From positions 1-64,000 of the forward strand of contig NZ_JBKEIT010000011.1 of assembly GCF_046365375.1 (NCBI RefSeq): DNA of 64,000 nucleotides, written 5' to 3'. This stretch comes from Butyricimonas muris. Its GTDB lineage: Bacteria; Bacteroidota; Bacteroidia; Bacteroidales; Marinifilaceae. This document shows positions 48,660-59,118 of this stretch, one piece after another. The notes below the pieces were generated by a model that saw nothing but the letters and a program-made list of their open reading frames with translations, had not been told where the DNA came from and ran no database searches. Position 1 is the first letter of the stretch. Every line of letters starts with the position of its first letter. A program made the position numbers and the translations under genes.

Positions 48660-51509
48660 ATGGAGGGAATTTTTAAGAAGATTAAAAAGAATAGATTCAG
48701 AGGTATGCTTATACTGCTCTTGGCCATTTGTGTGGCTTGTATCGACGAGATACAAACACCGGTCAACGAAGAAGCATACATATCTATTGATGGAATCATC
48801 AGCCGGGCACACAACGGTGTGCATGATGGTGATTCGGAAGATTACATCGTGAATACACTTCGTGTCATGGCATTTGACGCACAAGGTGACATTAAAAGTA
48901 ACAAACTATATAATATAGGTGTTAGTACAACGGTTAAACATCCGATTGAAACGGGGATATATAATTTAATGTTCATAGCCAATGAACCCCATAATGTTTC
49001 TGTCGTTAACGCGTTGGATGGTGTGACATCGCGAAATGACTTTGACACGATTTCTTTTCCTGCCTCGGCTTTTACAGCCAAGGAAATCATTCCCATGATA
49101 CAAAGAGTAGATAACGTGGAAATCCTGAGCGGTGGTAAAATCAAGGTTGACGGTGGAAGTGAAACCTCTCTTTTAAAATTAACATTAAACAGGCTTGGAG
49201 TCCGTCTTGACATTATTTTAAAGGCAAAGGAAAACCTGAGTCAGGCATTTGCGGGGCTTACTTTCAGTAATATCCCCGACCGTGTACCCCTCTCCGCGAA
49301 CTACAATGTTGCACAAATCAATCGTAACGAGACTCGCACGCTTACCCCGATAGATGACGGAAGTCATTTCTCGGACGAAACACCTTCGGAAACCGATATC
49401 GTGTGGCAAAAGAAAGTGACTAGGATTATTGTACCCTCTAATTACTTTACTCCTACATCCGCCCAGAGTAACGCGATGAAAATGACAGTAAACTTGGAAG
49501 ATAAATATAACCCGGATGCCAATCTGAGAATCGAAAATAATAATTACACGCTCCCGGCAAACACGAAATTGGACGTGATCGCCACGATTAAGATGCCGTT
49601 GGAAGTCAACATCAAAGCATCCGAATGGAATCCGCACTGGAATAACTGGATCATTGACGGCGAACGCAAGTTGAACGTATCCCAAATAGAGGCAACAATC
49701 ACACCGCTGAACGGAGTACGAATTTCGTTCTCGTCGAATATGCCTCACGTGTGGGTTGCCGAAAACTGTTACGATCAGAATAATCAACCGCAACTCACGG
49801 CAGCTTTATTCAATGAATTAGTCGGGGGGTGGTGGAACAACGAAAATCCCACTCGTTTTACTTACAATTACGATCCGACCACAGGTATCGGAGAAGGATA
49901 CATGGATATTATCATCCAAGGTAGTCAAAGCGGATTTACCGTGGGACAAATCAATCAACACAAACTCGTATTATGTGCCGGATTGGAAAAAAATGATAAC
50001 GGAAACCTGCAACGTGAGATCACGATCAACACGAATATGCTTTTCGATCATGGTTACTACAACGAAATGGTGAGTAGAACCGATTACGTGAGTACATTCC
50101 ACAAGCACAGCGAACGCGGGGAACGAGTAATTTCCAATTTCCGTAATTTTACCACGTGGAATGGCACGGAGTGGAATGATGTCAGGGAATTCGATCCCAA
50201 TGGAGTTGAAACAACAGACCATGGTTGGTTCGATTATCAATTACAATGGAAAGCAAAGATTATTTCAGGAGATGATTTCTTTGTTATCAGCCCGACACCG
50301 AGTTTTGACCCGAATTTAGGAACCGATACACCCGACAATCCGGAAAGATACCCGGTAACCGACGGGAAAACCGAAATCACGGGATACGGGAGAACTTATT
50401 TCCGCGTGGGAATGAAAAACCAATACGCGACAGGAAGCACGAACAAATATGGAGCTATCGAAGTCACCGTATACGACTACAGTATACAAGCCGTCGCCAC
50501 TTACACGATTTACGTGCGTCAAGGTGAAACGGACGATTATCTGATGCGTCCCGGCGATGCCATTTTGGACGGTCCCATGCAAGGCGCACCACGGAGTAAA
50601 GCCCGAAAAGTCCCGGTTTACAATTTAACCGCACCGGAATTTAAAACAAACCCGTGGACAACAACGGAATACGTGAAATTAACCCCGTCACAATACACGG
50701 GAGGCCCCGGTTACGCGAACTACTTTACAAACTATCCTTCGCAAGCAGGAACCCATTTCCTCGGAATGATTCCCTCGTACAAGGATGCGGCATACACGGC
50801 TTACCAACGAAGAGCTTATACCCCGTTCAAAGATATCATATCCGATTGGATAGATAAAGACAACGGTGTTATAAATGATTGGGAAGAAGAAAACTACGGT
50901 ACAATTTACTGGGGAACCGGGACAAATCGTGCTGATAATGAAGTCTGTCCCCCGGGGTATCACCGTCCTATAGACTGGTCGGAAACCAGTCGTTCGGGCG
51001 AAATGGATACACAAGCAGCTCTTGCATGGTCAGAAATACGCCAAAGCTTGTTCCAGAACCCGTCTTCCGGTGTCGTGAACTATTCTCAGTCCGGGAAACT
51101 AAACGCAGTATGGGGCAAGGTAGCCGATGGATTCTATGATCGTCACAGAACCGAACTATGGGGTAGCTTAGCAGTTTCCAACACAAACGCCAACGCGGCG
51201 TACGCGGGTACTCTATTCTACAACCCGAATAATTACGCTTCCGTGTTTTTTCCCGGTGCGGGACGTAGAGACGCAGGGTACGAGTACGACATAATAGAAG
51301 AATCGGGTAAATTAATGTACACGGGAGGGGCCGGATATTATTGGACAACAGCTATGGCCCCGATAGCCGGCGTAGTCGAGCATGGTAGCTCAATATTATT
51401 CGTCAGTGGTCCGCTTTGGGACAAATCCGTGGCTTTCATGGGTTTGAGCGCAAACACTTACGGTCTTTCGGTTAGATGTTTCGTAACAGAATACATTTCA
51501 GTACGATAA
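48660..51509 (+). CDS. Fimbrial tip adhesin-like lipoprotein
   Basis: A 949-residue lipoprotein (signal ending LAICVAC, C27). The N-terminal region matches Mfa/Fim-type subunits (AYISIDGIISRAHNG, VNTLRVMAFDAQG, YNLMFIANEPHN). The C-terminus has the FISUMP-like segment (VCPPGYHRPIDWSE, TLFYNPNNYASVFFPGAGRRDAG, GGAGYYWTTAM). It is a paralogue of the orphan at 34695. First structural gene of the fimbrial operon; probably a tip or minor subunit exported by the lipoprotein-dependent type V pilus route. The next gene follows 15 bases later. Confidence 0.75.
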   Translation: MEGIFKKIKKNRFRGMLILLLAICVACIDEIQTPVNEEAYISIDGIISRAHNGVHDGDSEDYIVNTLRVMAFDAQGDIKSNKLYNIGVSTTVKHPIETGIYNLMFIANEPHNVSVVNALDGVTSRNDFDTISFPASAFTAKEIIPMIQRVDNVEILSGGKIKVDGGSETSLLKLTLNRLGVRLDIILKAKENLSQAFAGLTFSNIPDRVPLSANYNVAQINRNETRTLTPIDDGSHFSDETPSETDIVWQKKVTRIIVPSNYFTPTSAQSNAMKMTVNLEDKYNPDANLRIENNNYTLPANTKLDVIATIKMPLEVNIKASEWNPHWNNWIIDGERKLNVSQIEATITPLNGVRISFSSNMPHVWVAENCYDQNNQPQLTAALFNELVGGWWNNENPTRFTYNYDPTTGIGEGYMDIIIQGSQSGFTVGQINQHKLVLCAGLEKNDNGNLQREITINTNMLFDHGYYNEMVSRTDYVSTFHKHSERGERVISNFRNFTTWNGTEWNDVREFDPNGVETTDHGWFDYQLQWKAKIISGDDFFVISPTPSFDPNLGTDTPDNPERYPVTDGKTEITGYGRTYFRVGMKNQYATGSTNKYGAIEVTVYDYSIQAVATYTIYVRQGETDDYLMRPGDAILDGPMQGAPRSKARKVPVYNLTAPEFKTNPWTTTEYVKLTPSQYTGGPGYANYFTNYPSQAGTHFLGMIPSYKDAAYTAYQRRAYTPFKDIISDWIDKDNGVINDWEEENYGTIYWGTGTNRADNEVCPPGYHRPIDWSETSRSGEMDTQAALAWSEIRQSLFQNPSSGVVNYSQSGKLNAVWGKVADGFYDRHRTELWGSLAVSNTNANAAYAGTLFYNPNNYASVFFPGAGRRDAGYEYDIIEESGKLMYTGGAGYYWTTAMAPIAGVVEHGSSILFVSGPLWDKSVAFMGLSANTYGLSVRCFVTEYISVR

Positions 51510-51524
51510 ATTAAAATAAAGCAT

Positions 51525-53246
51525 ATGATGAGTTGGCAAAAATATAACATACAGTTTCTCTTAACCGCGATAATGGCGCTGGTATTCTTCTCCTCGTGTA
51601 TCGACGAGACGACAGCTCCGGAAGAGGAGCCTGTTGTGTCCGACGACAAGGTACAACTCGAATTGTTTACCAGAATTGACCCGTACAATATCCCGAACGC
51701 ACGTTCCATGGCCAATGAATATTACGTGGACACGAAACCATGGATACTTGTATTCAAAGGGAATGATGCCAAATTCGCGGAAGCCGTTCAGGTTATAGAA
51801 GTCAGCGGAATCAACAAGAGATACGCCGTCCTCACGAAACAATCGGAACCGTGTTGGTTATTGATTCTGGCTAACCCGCAAGACTATTTCTACACGAGTG
51901 CCACACAAAGTTATACTTATTCCGTGGGTACATTGGGAACTGCCTTGCAGGATAAATCATTGAGCGAGGCATGCCGGATGCTGCGCACCCAACCGTTGAA
52001 TAACCCGCAAACCACGATACCGTTCGTGAACGCGACAAACAGCATACCGCTCCCGATGAGCCATGTGGAATACTTATCGGACGGGATAAACGAGAGCACG
52101 AAAATAGGAAGTTCCACTCAACAGATTGAACTTACCCGTGCCGTTGCAAGAGTGGAAATAATAGACAAAACAGCCAACTCTCGTTTTGATTTCAAAGGTA
52201 TAACAATGGTTGCAAACACCTCAAAACAAGGACTATTACATAATTTCACCGGCACACTGGAGAATATCCCCGCCGATCAAACAGAATACAAGCACGATGC
52301 TTCGTATTCGGCAGACATCGTTCAAGCCGTTCTGGAAGGAACAGAAAAGAACACGACGGCAAGTCCCGTTTATCTTTACGAGGCAAAAGATCAAAGTGAC
52401 ATATACTTGATTATACGTGCTACTTACGACGGAGAAGAATGTTTCTACAAATTGGCCATTGTCGATGGAGAAGGAACACGCATGGACATAAAAAGAAACC
52501 AACGATACATATTCAATATCACTCACGTCAGAGGTATCGGTTACTATTCGGTAGCTGACGCGAAAGAATCTTTGGCATCAAATACAAACTTGGATTACAC
52601 GATCACCGTACGCGACGAATCTTCCTATGAAATAAGTTCGAACAACGATTATTACATGGGAGTCAGTAACTCACATTACATCGTGTACGGCGATGTCGGT
52701 ACAACCAGAGAATTTCACGCTTTCACGTTATCGACAGACTGTATACGCCCGTTCCCCGATAAAAGAACGATCACGGTTTCTCCCGGATTGACATTGACGA
52801 ACCCGGGTACAAATGAACTCCCCATCGTCACGAATACTAGCCCGGAAAAGACGGAGATTAAGCTAAGACTCGATGCCGCATTCAGCACGGGTACCGTCAA
52901 GCTGGAACTGGGAAATCTGGATAAGACGATAAATATCGAACGTCGGGATAGATTATCCCGGATCGAGAACACGCTGACTTTCCCCGAATTCTACTGCCTA
53001 TCCGGTTACGTGGAAGAAGATGATGCCAAGAACTGGATTCAATTGCATTCCTCCTCCGGTGCACGGGACGTGACAGACCAGATTATCGTGGAAGACGGAG
53101 TCATAAAAATATACGTGACAAGAAATAGTTCAGGGAAAAGATACGGCACAGTCTATCTGACGACCATACAGAATCCCGGAACGTCGGCAAGTCACATCGT
53201 GCGCATCAAGATATATATAACGCAACAAGAAGTAATCAACGTGTAA
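51525..53246 (+). CDS. Fimbrillin-family minor subunit lipoprotein
   Basis: A 573-residue lipoprotein (LVFFSSC, C25) with the fimbrial pattern: VQLELFTRIDPYNIPNARS, WILVFKGNDAKFAEAVQV, ELTRAVARVEIIDKTANSRFDFKGITMV, YLYEAKDQSDIYLIIRATYDGEECFYKLAI and RNQRYIFNITHVRGIGY. C-terminal Ig-like repeats end LTTIQNPGTSASHIVRIKIYITQQE. Likely an accessory fimbrial subunit (Mfa3/4-like). Preceded and followed by 15-base gaps in the operon. Confidence 0.75.
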   Translation: MMSWQKYNIQFLLTAIMALVFFSSCIDETTAPEEEPVVSDDKVQLELFTRIDPYNIPNARSMANEYYVDTKPWILVFKGNDAKFAEAVQVIEVSGINKRYAVLTKQSEPCWLLILANPQDYFYTSATQSYTYSVGTLGTALQDKSLSEACRMLRTQPLNNPQTTIPFVNATNSIPLPMSHVEYLSDGINESTKIGSSTQQIELTRAVARVEIIDKTANSRFDFKGITMVANTSKQGLLHNFTGTLENIPADQTEYKHDASYSADIVQAVLEGTEKNTTASPVYLYEAKDQSDIYLIIRATYDGEECFYKLAIVDGEGTRMDIKRNQRYIFNITHVRGIGYYSVADAKESLASNTNLDYTITVRDESSYEISSNNDYYMGVSNSHYIVYGDVGTTREFHAFTLSTDCIRPFPDKRTITVSPGLTLTNPGTNELPIVTNTSPEKTEIKLRLDAAFSTGTVKLELGNLDKTINIERRDRLSRIENTLTFPEFYCLSGYVEEDDAKNWIQLHSSSGARDVTDQIIVEDGVIKIYVTRNSSGKRYGTVYLTTIQNPGTSASHIVRIKIYITQQEVINV

Positions 53247-53261
53247 TTAAATAAAGAAAAG

Positions 53262-53843
53262 ATGACGATATTAAAAAAGGTACTGATAGCAGCATTGTTC
53301 ATGGTCGGGTGGATACTACCCGAGGCGAACGCGCAAAAAGTTGCCGTGAAAAGTAACTTATTGTACGATGCCACCACGACAATCAACCTGGGAGTGGAAG
53401 TCGGCTTGGCACGCAAGTGGACATTGGATGTACCCTTCAATTACAACCCGTGGAAACCGGCCAACGGCAGACGACTGGCACACTTCGGCGTGCAACCGGA
53501 AGTGCGTTATTGGTTCTGCGAACGTTTCACCCGTATGTTCGTCGGGGTACATGCGCATTACGCCGATTTCAACGTGGGCGGCTGGCCTAATTGGTCGTTT
53601 ATCAGCAAGAACATGCAAAACCACCGCTATCAGGGTGAACTGTATGGTGCGGGATTCAGCTTCGGGCGCTCGTGGATACTAAAGAAACGTTGGAGTATAG
53701 AGGCTACCGTCGGGGTCGGGTACGCTCATATCAAATATGACAAATACCCTTGCGCGGATTGCGGACTAAAAGTGAAAAGCGGGCACAAGAACTATTTCGG
53801 TCCCACGAAAGTAGGAATCTCATTGGTGTATCTCATAAAATAA
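53262..53843 (+). CDS. DUF3575 family protein
   Basis: A 193-residue protein with a signal peptide (ILPEANAQ) and the DUF3575 pattern (VAVKSNLLYDATTTINLGVEVGLARKWTLDVPFNYNPW, HFGVQPEVRYWFCERF, GELYGAGFSFGRSWILKKRWSIEATVGVGYAHIKYDKY). It is predicted to form an outer-membrane beta-barrel. DUF3575 genes regularly accompany Mfa-type fimbrial loci; a secretion or anchoring role is inferred from that. Confidence 0.83.
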   Translation: MTILKKVLIAALFMVGWILPEANAQKVAVKSNLLYDATTTINLGVEVGLARKWTLDVPFNYNPWKPANGRRLAHFGVQPEVRYWFCERFTRMFVGVHAHYADFNVGGWPNWSFISKNMQNHRYQGELYGAGFSFGRSWILKKRWSIEATVGVGYAHIKYDKYPCADCGLKVKSGHKNYFGPTKVGISLVYLIK

Positions 53844-53851
53844 GGAAAGTG

Positions 53852-55354
53852 ATGAACAGGATAATAAAATACATAACGGCAATACTTGTGATATTCCAAG
53901 TGGGTATGTCCCATTCCGCGGCACAAACCCGTTCTTATACAGGAAATGTCCTCGTGAAAGCCGTACGGATGGAACAAGCGGGCAACTTACTTCACGTGGA
54001 CATAGATTTCATTTTCGACGACTTGAAAGTCAAGTCGGCACATGGAATGGACTTGATCCCGCAACTGGTTACCCCGGAACGGACGTACAATCTACCGAAA
54101 GTATCCTTCAAGGGACGGGACGAATATCTGTCGTACGAACGGAAACTGGCTCTTATCGGTTACAATCCGCGGGTAGACACGGACAAAGCATACGTGATCG
54201 AGAAAGTTAGCAAGAAGAAAAACGGGACACTGAACTACCGTTACACCCTCCCCTACGAATCATGGATGGCATACGCCGCCCTCGATATGCAATACGACGA
54301 ATGCGGGTGCGGTGACACGGAATTGATGCGAGTGGAACGCCTTCTCGATCCGACACCGCCTGTTGAAGAGTATATCGTTACCCCTTATCTCGTGTACATC
54401 CAACCGCCGAGAGAAGAGATCAAACGTCGGGAGATTCACGCCGAATGTTTCCTCGATTTCGAGGTCAATCAAACCGTGATCCGCCCGTACTACATGAACA
54501 ATCCCCAAGAATTGGCAAAGATACGTAACATGATCAATGACATAAAAGACGATCCGAATATCACGATAAATCGTCTGGACATCACGGGATTCGCTTCGCC
54601 GGAAGGGACACTGGCAGGAAATCAACGCTTGTCGGAAGGACGTTCCAAGGCTTTGGCAAATTACCTTGCCACGCAGTACGACTTCCCGCGTAACATATAC
54701 CATATCTCTTTCGGGGGAGAAAACTGGGCAGGTCTTGTAAAGGCTGTTGAAGCAGGACACATGGAATACAGGAACCAGATACTCGACATTATCGAGTACA
54801 CGCCATCCTCGGCAGAGAGAAAAGACAAGTTGAAAAAACTGGCAGGAGGTGTCCCCTACCGTCACATGTTGCGCACCATCTACCCGAGTCTGCGTGTAGC
54901 CATCTGCAAGGTGGACTACAACGTGAAGAACTTCGACGTGGAAGAAGCGAAAATAGTTATACTGACAAGACCGCAAGACTTGAGCTTGAACGAGATGTTC
55001 TTGGTGGCAAATACCTACCAGTACGGCTCACAAGAATTTGTCGACGTGTTCGAAACAGCCGTCAGACTCTTCCCGAAAGACGAGATTGCCAACTTGAATG
55101 CCGCTATCTCCGCGCTTACGCGTAATGATATGGTATTGGCAGAGCGCTACTTGAATAGAATAACCCCGGAGAACTATCCGGCAGAATATAACAACGCCAT
55201 GGGTGTACTCGCCCTATTGCAAGGAAATTACGAGAGAGCGGAAACCTATCTGCAAACAGCTGCCGCCAATGGGCTGGAAGTTGCCAAGCAGAACTTAGAA
55301 GAATTGGCAAGAAAAAAAGCCAATGCTATTGAAATAGAAAAAAGGAATAAATAA
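53852..55354 (+). CDS. DUF3868 protein with OmpA-like domain and TPR tail
   Basis: A 500-residue exported protein. Signal peptide to SAAQT; DUF3868 N-terminal part (NVLVKAVRMEQAGNLLHVDIDFIFDDLKV); OmpA-like peptidoglycan-binding region (LDITGFASPEGTLAGNQRLSEGRSKALANYLATQY); C-terminal TPR-like helices (YNNAMGVLALLQGNYERAETYLQTAAANG). The start at 53852 is eight bases after the DUF3575 stop. Likely anchors or organises the fimbria in the periplasm. Confidence 0.82.
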   Translation: MNRIIKYITAILVIFQVGMSHSAAQTRSYTGNVLVKAVRMEQAGNLLHVDIDFIFDDLKVKSAHGMDLIPQLVTPERTYNLPKVSFKGRDEYLSYERKLALIGYNPRVDTDKAYVIEKVSKKKNGTLNYRYTLPYESWMAYAALDMQYDECGCGDTELMRVERLLDPTPPVEEYIVTPYLVYIQPPREEIKRREIHAECFLDFEVNQTVIRPYYMNNPQELAKIRNMINDIKDDPNITINRLDITGFASPEGTLAGNQRLSEGRSKALANYLATQYDFPRNIYHISFGGENWAGLVKAVEAGHMEYRNQILDIIEYTPSSAERKDKLKKLAGGVPYRHMLRTIYPSLRVAICKVDYNVKNFDVEEAKIVILTRPQDLSLNEMFLVANTYQYGSQEFVDVFETAVRLFPKDEIANLNAAISALTRNDMVLAERYLNRITPENYPAEYNNAMGVLALLQGNYERAETYLQTAAANGLEVAKQNLEELARKKANAIEIEKRNK

Positions 55355-55388
55355 TCAATTATTAATCACATCTTAATCAATTTGTAAA

Positions 55389-57020
55389 ATGAAAAGAATG
55401 AACAAATTTTTTACTTTGGTATTTGCAGCGTTAGCTTTCACTGCATTTACAGCATGTAGCGACGACAAAAGCGGACCCGACGGCGACGACATCGCCCCCG
55501 AGGGAGAAGCATGGACTACACTTAGAATAAGCAGCTCCAGCAATCTGGGACGTGCGATAACCAACCCCATGCCGGGTGACACCTATCCTTCCACGAGTCC
55601 CGAGGAAACGGAAGCTCAAGAAGTTTTAGCTATTTTCTTTAATGGATATGATGCGACAAGCGTGGTAACAGATGTAAAGCAAATCACGCTCAAACCCAAT
55701 TCCACTATCAGTGATGCTTTCTTGGTTTCGGACAAATCAAAATCGATATTGGTTATAGTGAACCCGCCTAGCAATTTCCCGACTTTTACCAAAGGACAAC
55801 CTTTTGCCACGGTAAATGCTGCTCTCGCGGTACATACGGACATCTACACGGACAACAAATTTATGATGACTAACGCCAAAGGTGGTTTGGAACCTTCATT
55901 AAATGACGGTTCTCCCGCTGCCGGTTTACCGTTGTTCACGAACAAAGCTGATGCAGAAGCATCCGGTAATGCCATGAAAATCAACGTAGACCGTGTTGTA
56001 TCGAAAGTACGTGTATACGTAACTTATGCCTCCACAGAAGCTTTTCAGGTTAGAGATGCGAGCTGGGTAATAAATCTCACGAATAAATGGTACTATCCGG
56101 TATCAGAGAGAGTTAAAACTTTCTTAGACACACCCACAACGCTTGATGAATACGAATTAGGTACATACCGTATTGATCCGAACTTCGATCACACGAACAT
56201 TCCCTACCCGTCAGCAGTTTTCAACGAGCAATACGACTTCTACACACAGCAAGACGTGATAGATAATAAGATTACTTGGATCAATCCCGTCAATTCAGCA
56301 GATCCCAATCCCGCCGGGAAACCTCAATACTGTGCGGAGAATACCCAACGCAAAGAGGACAATACCTATGCTTACACGACCCAAGTATTGCTGAAAGCAA
56401 CTTACTTGCCCAAGTATAAGACATTTGACGGTCAAACAACCGATGTACAAGAAGGAAACAATGACTGGATGGACATCAATGGCGGTTTCTACACCTACAC
56501 CGTGATGTTGGGATGGATTGAGGATGAATTGACCAAAAAATACCAAGACAAAAACCCGGCAGGATACGTTACAAACGTGACTACCGCTTTCAACAAATAC
56601 TTGAAGTATCTCGAAGGTAAGGGAGTTGCTAACGTACAGGAAGTAGTTATCCCGAATGACCTCACCGGTACATCGGTAGCAGACCTTGTACAAGCATTTG
56701 AAAACCAAAAAGCAGGTGTTGTTGCTAACGGTGCAGATGTGGATACGGACGAGATTGTAAAATACTACAAATCCGGTATCAGTTACTACCCGATCGCTAT
56801 CAAACATGATAACGACACAGACGGTTCCAACAATGAATTCGGAGAATTCGGCGTGGTTCGTAACTCTATGTACGACATCAAAGTTAACTCCTTCAACAAC
56901 CCGGGTTACCCGATCATTCCGGAGCCGGATCCAGACAAGAAGGATGAGTTTGAATATTGGTTAGCTATCGAAATCGGTGTTAACCCGTGGACGTGGTATA
57001 CTCAAGAAGAAAACCTATAA
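55389..57020 (+). CDS. Mfa1-type major fimbrillin
   Basis: A 543-residue lipoprotein (AFTAFTAC, C23) of the Mfa1/P_gingi_FimA family: ATTRSSNLGRA-like maturation region after the lipobox, VLAIFFNGYDATSVV, KSILVIVNPPSNFPTF, and a C-terminal YDIKVNSFNNPGYPIIPEP...WLAIEIGVNPWTWYTQEENL, whose last strand acts as the donor in this pilus type. Probably the shaft subunit. It is followed by a perfect intercistronic hairpin before the FimB/Mfa2-like gene. Confidence 0.85.
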   Translation: MKRMNKFFTLVFAALAFTAFTACSDDKSGPDGDDIAPEGEAWTTLRISSSSNLGRAITNPMPGDTYPSTSPEETEAQEVLAIFFNGYDATSVVTDVKQITLKPNSTISDAFLVSDKSKSILVIVNPPSNFPTFTKGQPFATVNAALAVHTDIYTDNKFMMTNAKGGLEPSLNDGSPAAGLPLFTNKADAEASGNAMKINVDRVVSKVRVYVTYASTEAFQVRDASWVINLTNKWYYPVSERVKTFLDTPTTLDEYELGTYRIDPNFDHTNIPYPSAVFNEQYDFYTQQDVIDNKITWINPVNSADPNPAGKPQYCAENTQRKEDNTYAYTTQVLLKATYLPKYKTFDGQTTDVQEGNNDWMDINGGFYTYTVMLGWIEDELTKKYQDKNPAGYVTNVTTAFNKYLKYLEGKGVANVQEVVIPNDLTGTSVADLVQAFENQKAGVVANGADVDTDEIVKYYKSGISYYPIAIKHDNDTDGSNNEFGEFGVVRNSMYDIKVNSFNNPGYPIIPEPDPDKKDEFEYWLAIEIGVNPWTWYTQEENL

Positions 57021-57035
57021 GCGTTCTACGCGTAA

Positions 57036-57067
57036 AATTAAGTATGGGATTCGTCCCATACTTAATT
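57036..57067 (+). terminator. Intercistronic hairpin between shaft and anchor genes
   Basis: A perfect 14-bp stem with a TTCG tetraloop (57036-57049 and 57054-57067). No T-run follows, so it is better read as an mRNA-stabilising or partial-termination element that raises major subunit output relative to the anchor. Confidence 0.72.
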
Positions 57068-57113
57068 CACCCAAAACGTGCGTTTCCTTTAATAACAATA
57101 GAAAGACAGAAAA

Positions 57114-58079
57114 ATGAAATTCAAAAATCTCTTACGTCAAATAGCATTAGGTATTCTGGTAATCATCCCGGGAATATTCCATTCCTGTGACAGTATTCGG
57201 GAAGACCTTAAAGAATGTCGCCTACTTGTTCGGTTCAAGTACGACTATAACATGCTCTCCACCGACGCATTCCACACGCAGGTCGATAAAGTAGACCTAT
57301 ACGTGTTTGACGAAGAGGGCAAGTTTCTATTCATGCAATCCGAGGAAGGCACTCCCTTGACAACCGGCGACTACCGCATGGAATTGCTTCTCCCTATCGG
57401 ACAATACAAACTCCTAGCGTGGGCGGGAGTACATGACTCGTACGAGGTAACCAACCTCGAACCCGGTGTATCGACCTTCACCGAGATAGAACTCAAGTTG
57501 AAACGCGAGGCATCACTCGTCGTGAACAAACAAGTAGAACCCCTCTGGTACGGGGAATTAGCCGACGTGGACTTTACCGGGATAGAGAACACCACGACAA
57601 CCATCAACCTGATCAAGAATACGAATACAATCCGTTTCGTGTTCGAGAATCTGGGCACGAGCAATTTCGACGTGAATGACTACACGTACGAACTCTCCGA
57701 ATCGAACGGATACATGGGTCATGACAATGCATTGAAGCCTGACGATGTACTGAGTTATCAACCTTATCATATAAACCAGTCCTCTGCCACCACGGGCGTT
57801 ATCGAACTCAACACCATGCGGCTGATGACCGACCGCCTGAATAATTTTGCAGTGAAAGACAAAACCACAGGCACTACCCTATTCAACGTAGACCTGACCG
57901 ATTTTTTCCTTCTGCTCCGTCACGAAGAACATAAAAACAAATGGGGTGACCAAGAATATTTGGATCGCAAAGACGCCTATGACGTGGTATTTTACCTTTC
58001 CGGCTCCACCAACGCATGGTTAAGTATAAGCGTCATCATCAACGGCTGGACGTGGTACTTGCAGGAAGAAAATCATTAA
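57114..58079 (+). CDS. FimB/Mfa2 family fimbrial anchor subunit
   Basis: A 321-residue lipoprotein (signal ending GIFHSC, C25; then DSIREDLKECRLLVRFKYDYNM). FimB/Mfa2 signature pieces include VDKVDLYVFDEEGKFLF, YKLLAWAGVHDSYE and a C-terminal SISVIINGWTWYLQEENH. These proteins stay at the outer membrane, end polymerisation and set fimbrial length. Last gene of the operon; convergent with msrBA nine bases away. Confidence 0.85.
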   Translation: MKFKNLLRQIALGILVIIPGIFHSCDSIREDLKECRLLVRFKYDYNMLSTDAFHTQVDKVDLYVFDEEGKFLFMQSEEGTPLTTGDYRMELLLPIGQYKLLAWAGVHDSYEVTNLEPGVSTFTEIELKLKREASLVVNKQVEPLWYGELADVDFTGIENTTTTINLIKNTNTIRFVFENLGTSNFDVNDYTYELSESNGYMGHDNALKPDDVLSYQPYHINQSSATTGVIELNTMRLMTDRLNNFAVKDKTTGTTLFNVDLTDFFLLLRHEEHKNKWGDQEYLDRKDAYDVVFYLSGSTNAWLSISVIINGWTWYLQEENH

Positions 58080-58087
58080 ATCTAAAA

Positions 58088-58993
58088 TCAGTCGAATCTT
58101 TTCGTGTACCCGTGGCAATACGGCAGCGTTCCTTTTCGCCCGTAATAATTCTGATGATAATCCTCGGCAACCCAGAAAACAGATGCCGGAGTGAGTTTTG
58201 TCACTACATCATATCCTTTCTCCTTCAATTGTCGGATCAACTTCTCGGCAATAGCCTTTTGTTCCGGACTGTTATAAAATATCTCCGAACGATACTGTTC
58301 CCCGTAATCCGGTCCTTGCCGGTTCAACTGCGTCGGATCGTGCAACTCAAAAAAGAGTTTTGCCAACGTCTCGTAATCCGTTTTCGACTTATCGAACAAC
58401 ACCCGTACAGCTTCCACGTGTCCCGTTCCCCCTTCGCATACCTCCTCGTATGAAGGATCTTCCACGGTACCTCCCGTGTAACCGGACTCCACGGCAAGCA
58501 CCCCGGGAGCTTTTTTCATGTAATACTCCACTCCCCAGAAACATCCGCCCGCGAACACAGCAGTATCCACCTTCAACTCGTCGGCAGGTACAAATTCCAT
58601 TGAAATAGAGTTCACGCAATGCCGGGTATTCTTGGAAGTGAATCCCTCACCCGTGAACACGTGCCCGAGATGAGCCCCACAACGGGCACAAACGATCTCC
58701 GTGCGTCTTCCGTCCGCATCCGGCACCCGTTTCACCGCCCCCTTTATCTCGTCGTCAAAACTCGGCCAACCGCAACGGGAATCGAATTTATCTTCCGATC
58801 GATACAGCGGAGCCCCGCATTGTTTGCAAACATACGTACCCTTTGCCTTGAAATCATAATATTTACCCGTGAACGGACGTTCCGTCGCCTTGTAAAGTAT
58901 CACTTGTTTCTCGTCTGCCGTCAATTCTTTCTTCTGTGCCATAATCGTGTAATTTACCAAAAACAACATCAATATCAATAATCCTCTTTTCAT
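58088..58993 (-). CDS. msrAB: Bifunctional methionine sulfoxide reductase MsrB-MsrA, exported
   Basis: A 301-residue fusion. The signal peptide (MKRGLLILMLFLVNYTIMAQ) sends it out of the cytoplasm. The MsrB domain comes first (about 20-140: CKQCGAPLY, RCGWPSFDD, CARCGAHLGHVF, TRHCVNSISMEF; zinc cysteines visible), then MsrA (about 140-301) with the catalytic GGCFWGVEYYMKKAPGV. It repairs R- and S-methionine sulfoxides in envelope proteins. The order MsrB then MsrA is the less usual one but well known. Confidence 0.92.
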   Translation of the reverse strand: MKRGLLILMLFLVNYTIMAQKKELTADEKQVILYKATERPFTGKYYDFKAKGTYVCKQCGAPLYRSEDKFDSRCGWPSFDDEIKGAVKRVPDADGRRTEIVCARCGAHLGHVFTGEGFTSKNTRHCVNSISMEFVPADELKVDTAVFAGGCFWGVEYYMKKAPGVLAVESGYTGGTVEDPSYEEVCEGGTGHVEAVRVLFDKSKTDYETLAKLFFELHDPTQLNRQGPDYGEQYRSEIFYNSPEQKAIAEKLIRQLKEKGYDVVTKLTPASVFWVAEDYHQNYYGRKGTLPYCHGYTKRFD

Positions 58994-59118
58994 AACCTCG
59001 TTTTAAATCGTGAAACGTATCCCCGTCCATAAAGTTATGCATTTTTCAAGGCAATATAACAACTTTTCCGAAGCTTTTCGCATATAAAGGATATGAACTA
59101 AACTAAAAATTAAGAGAT

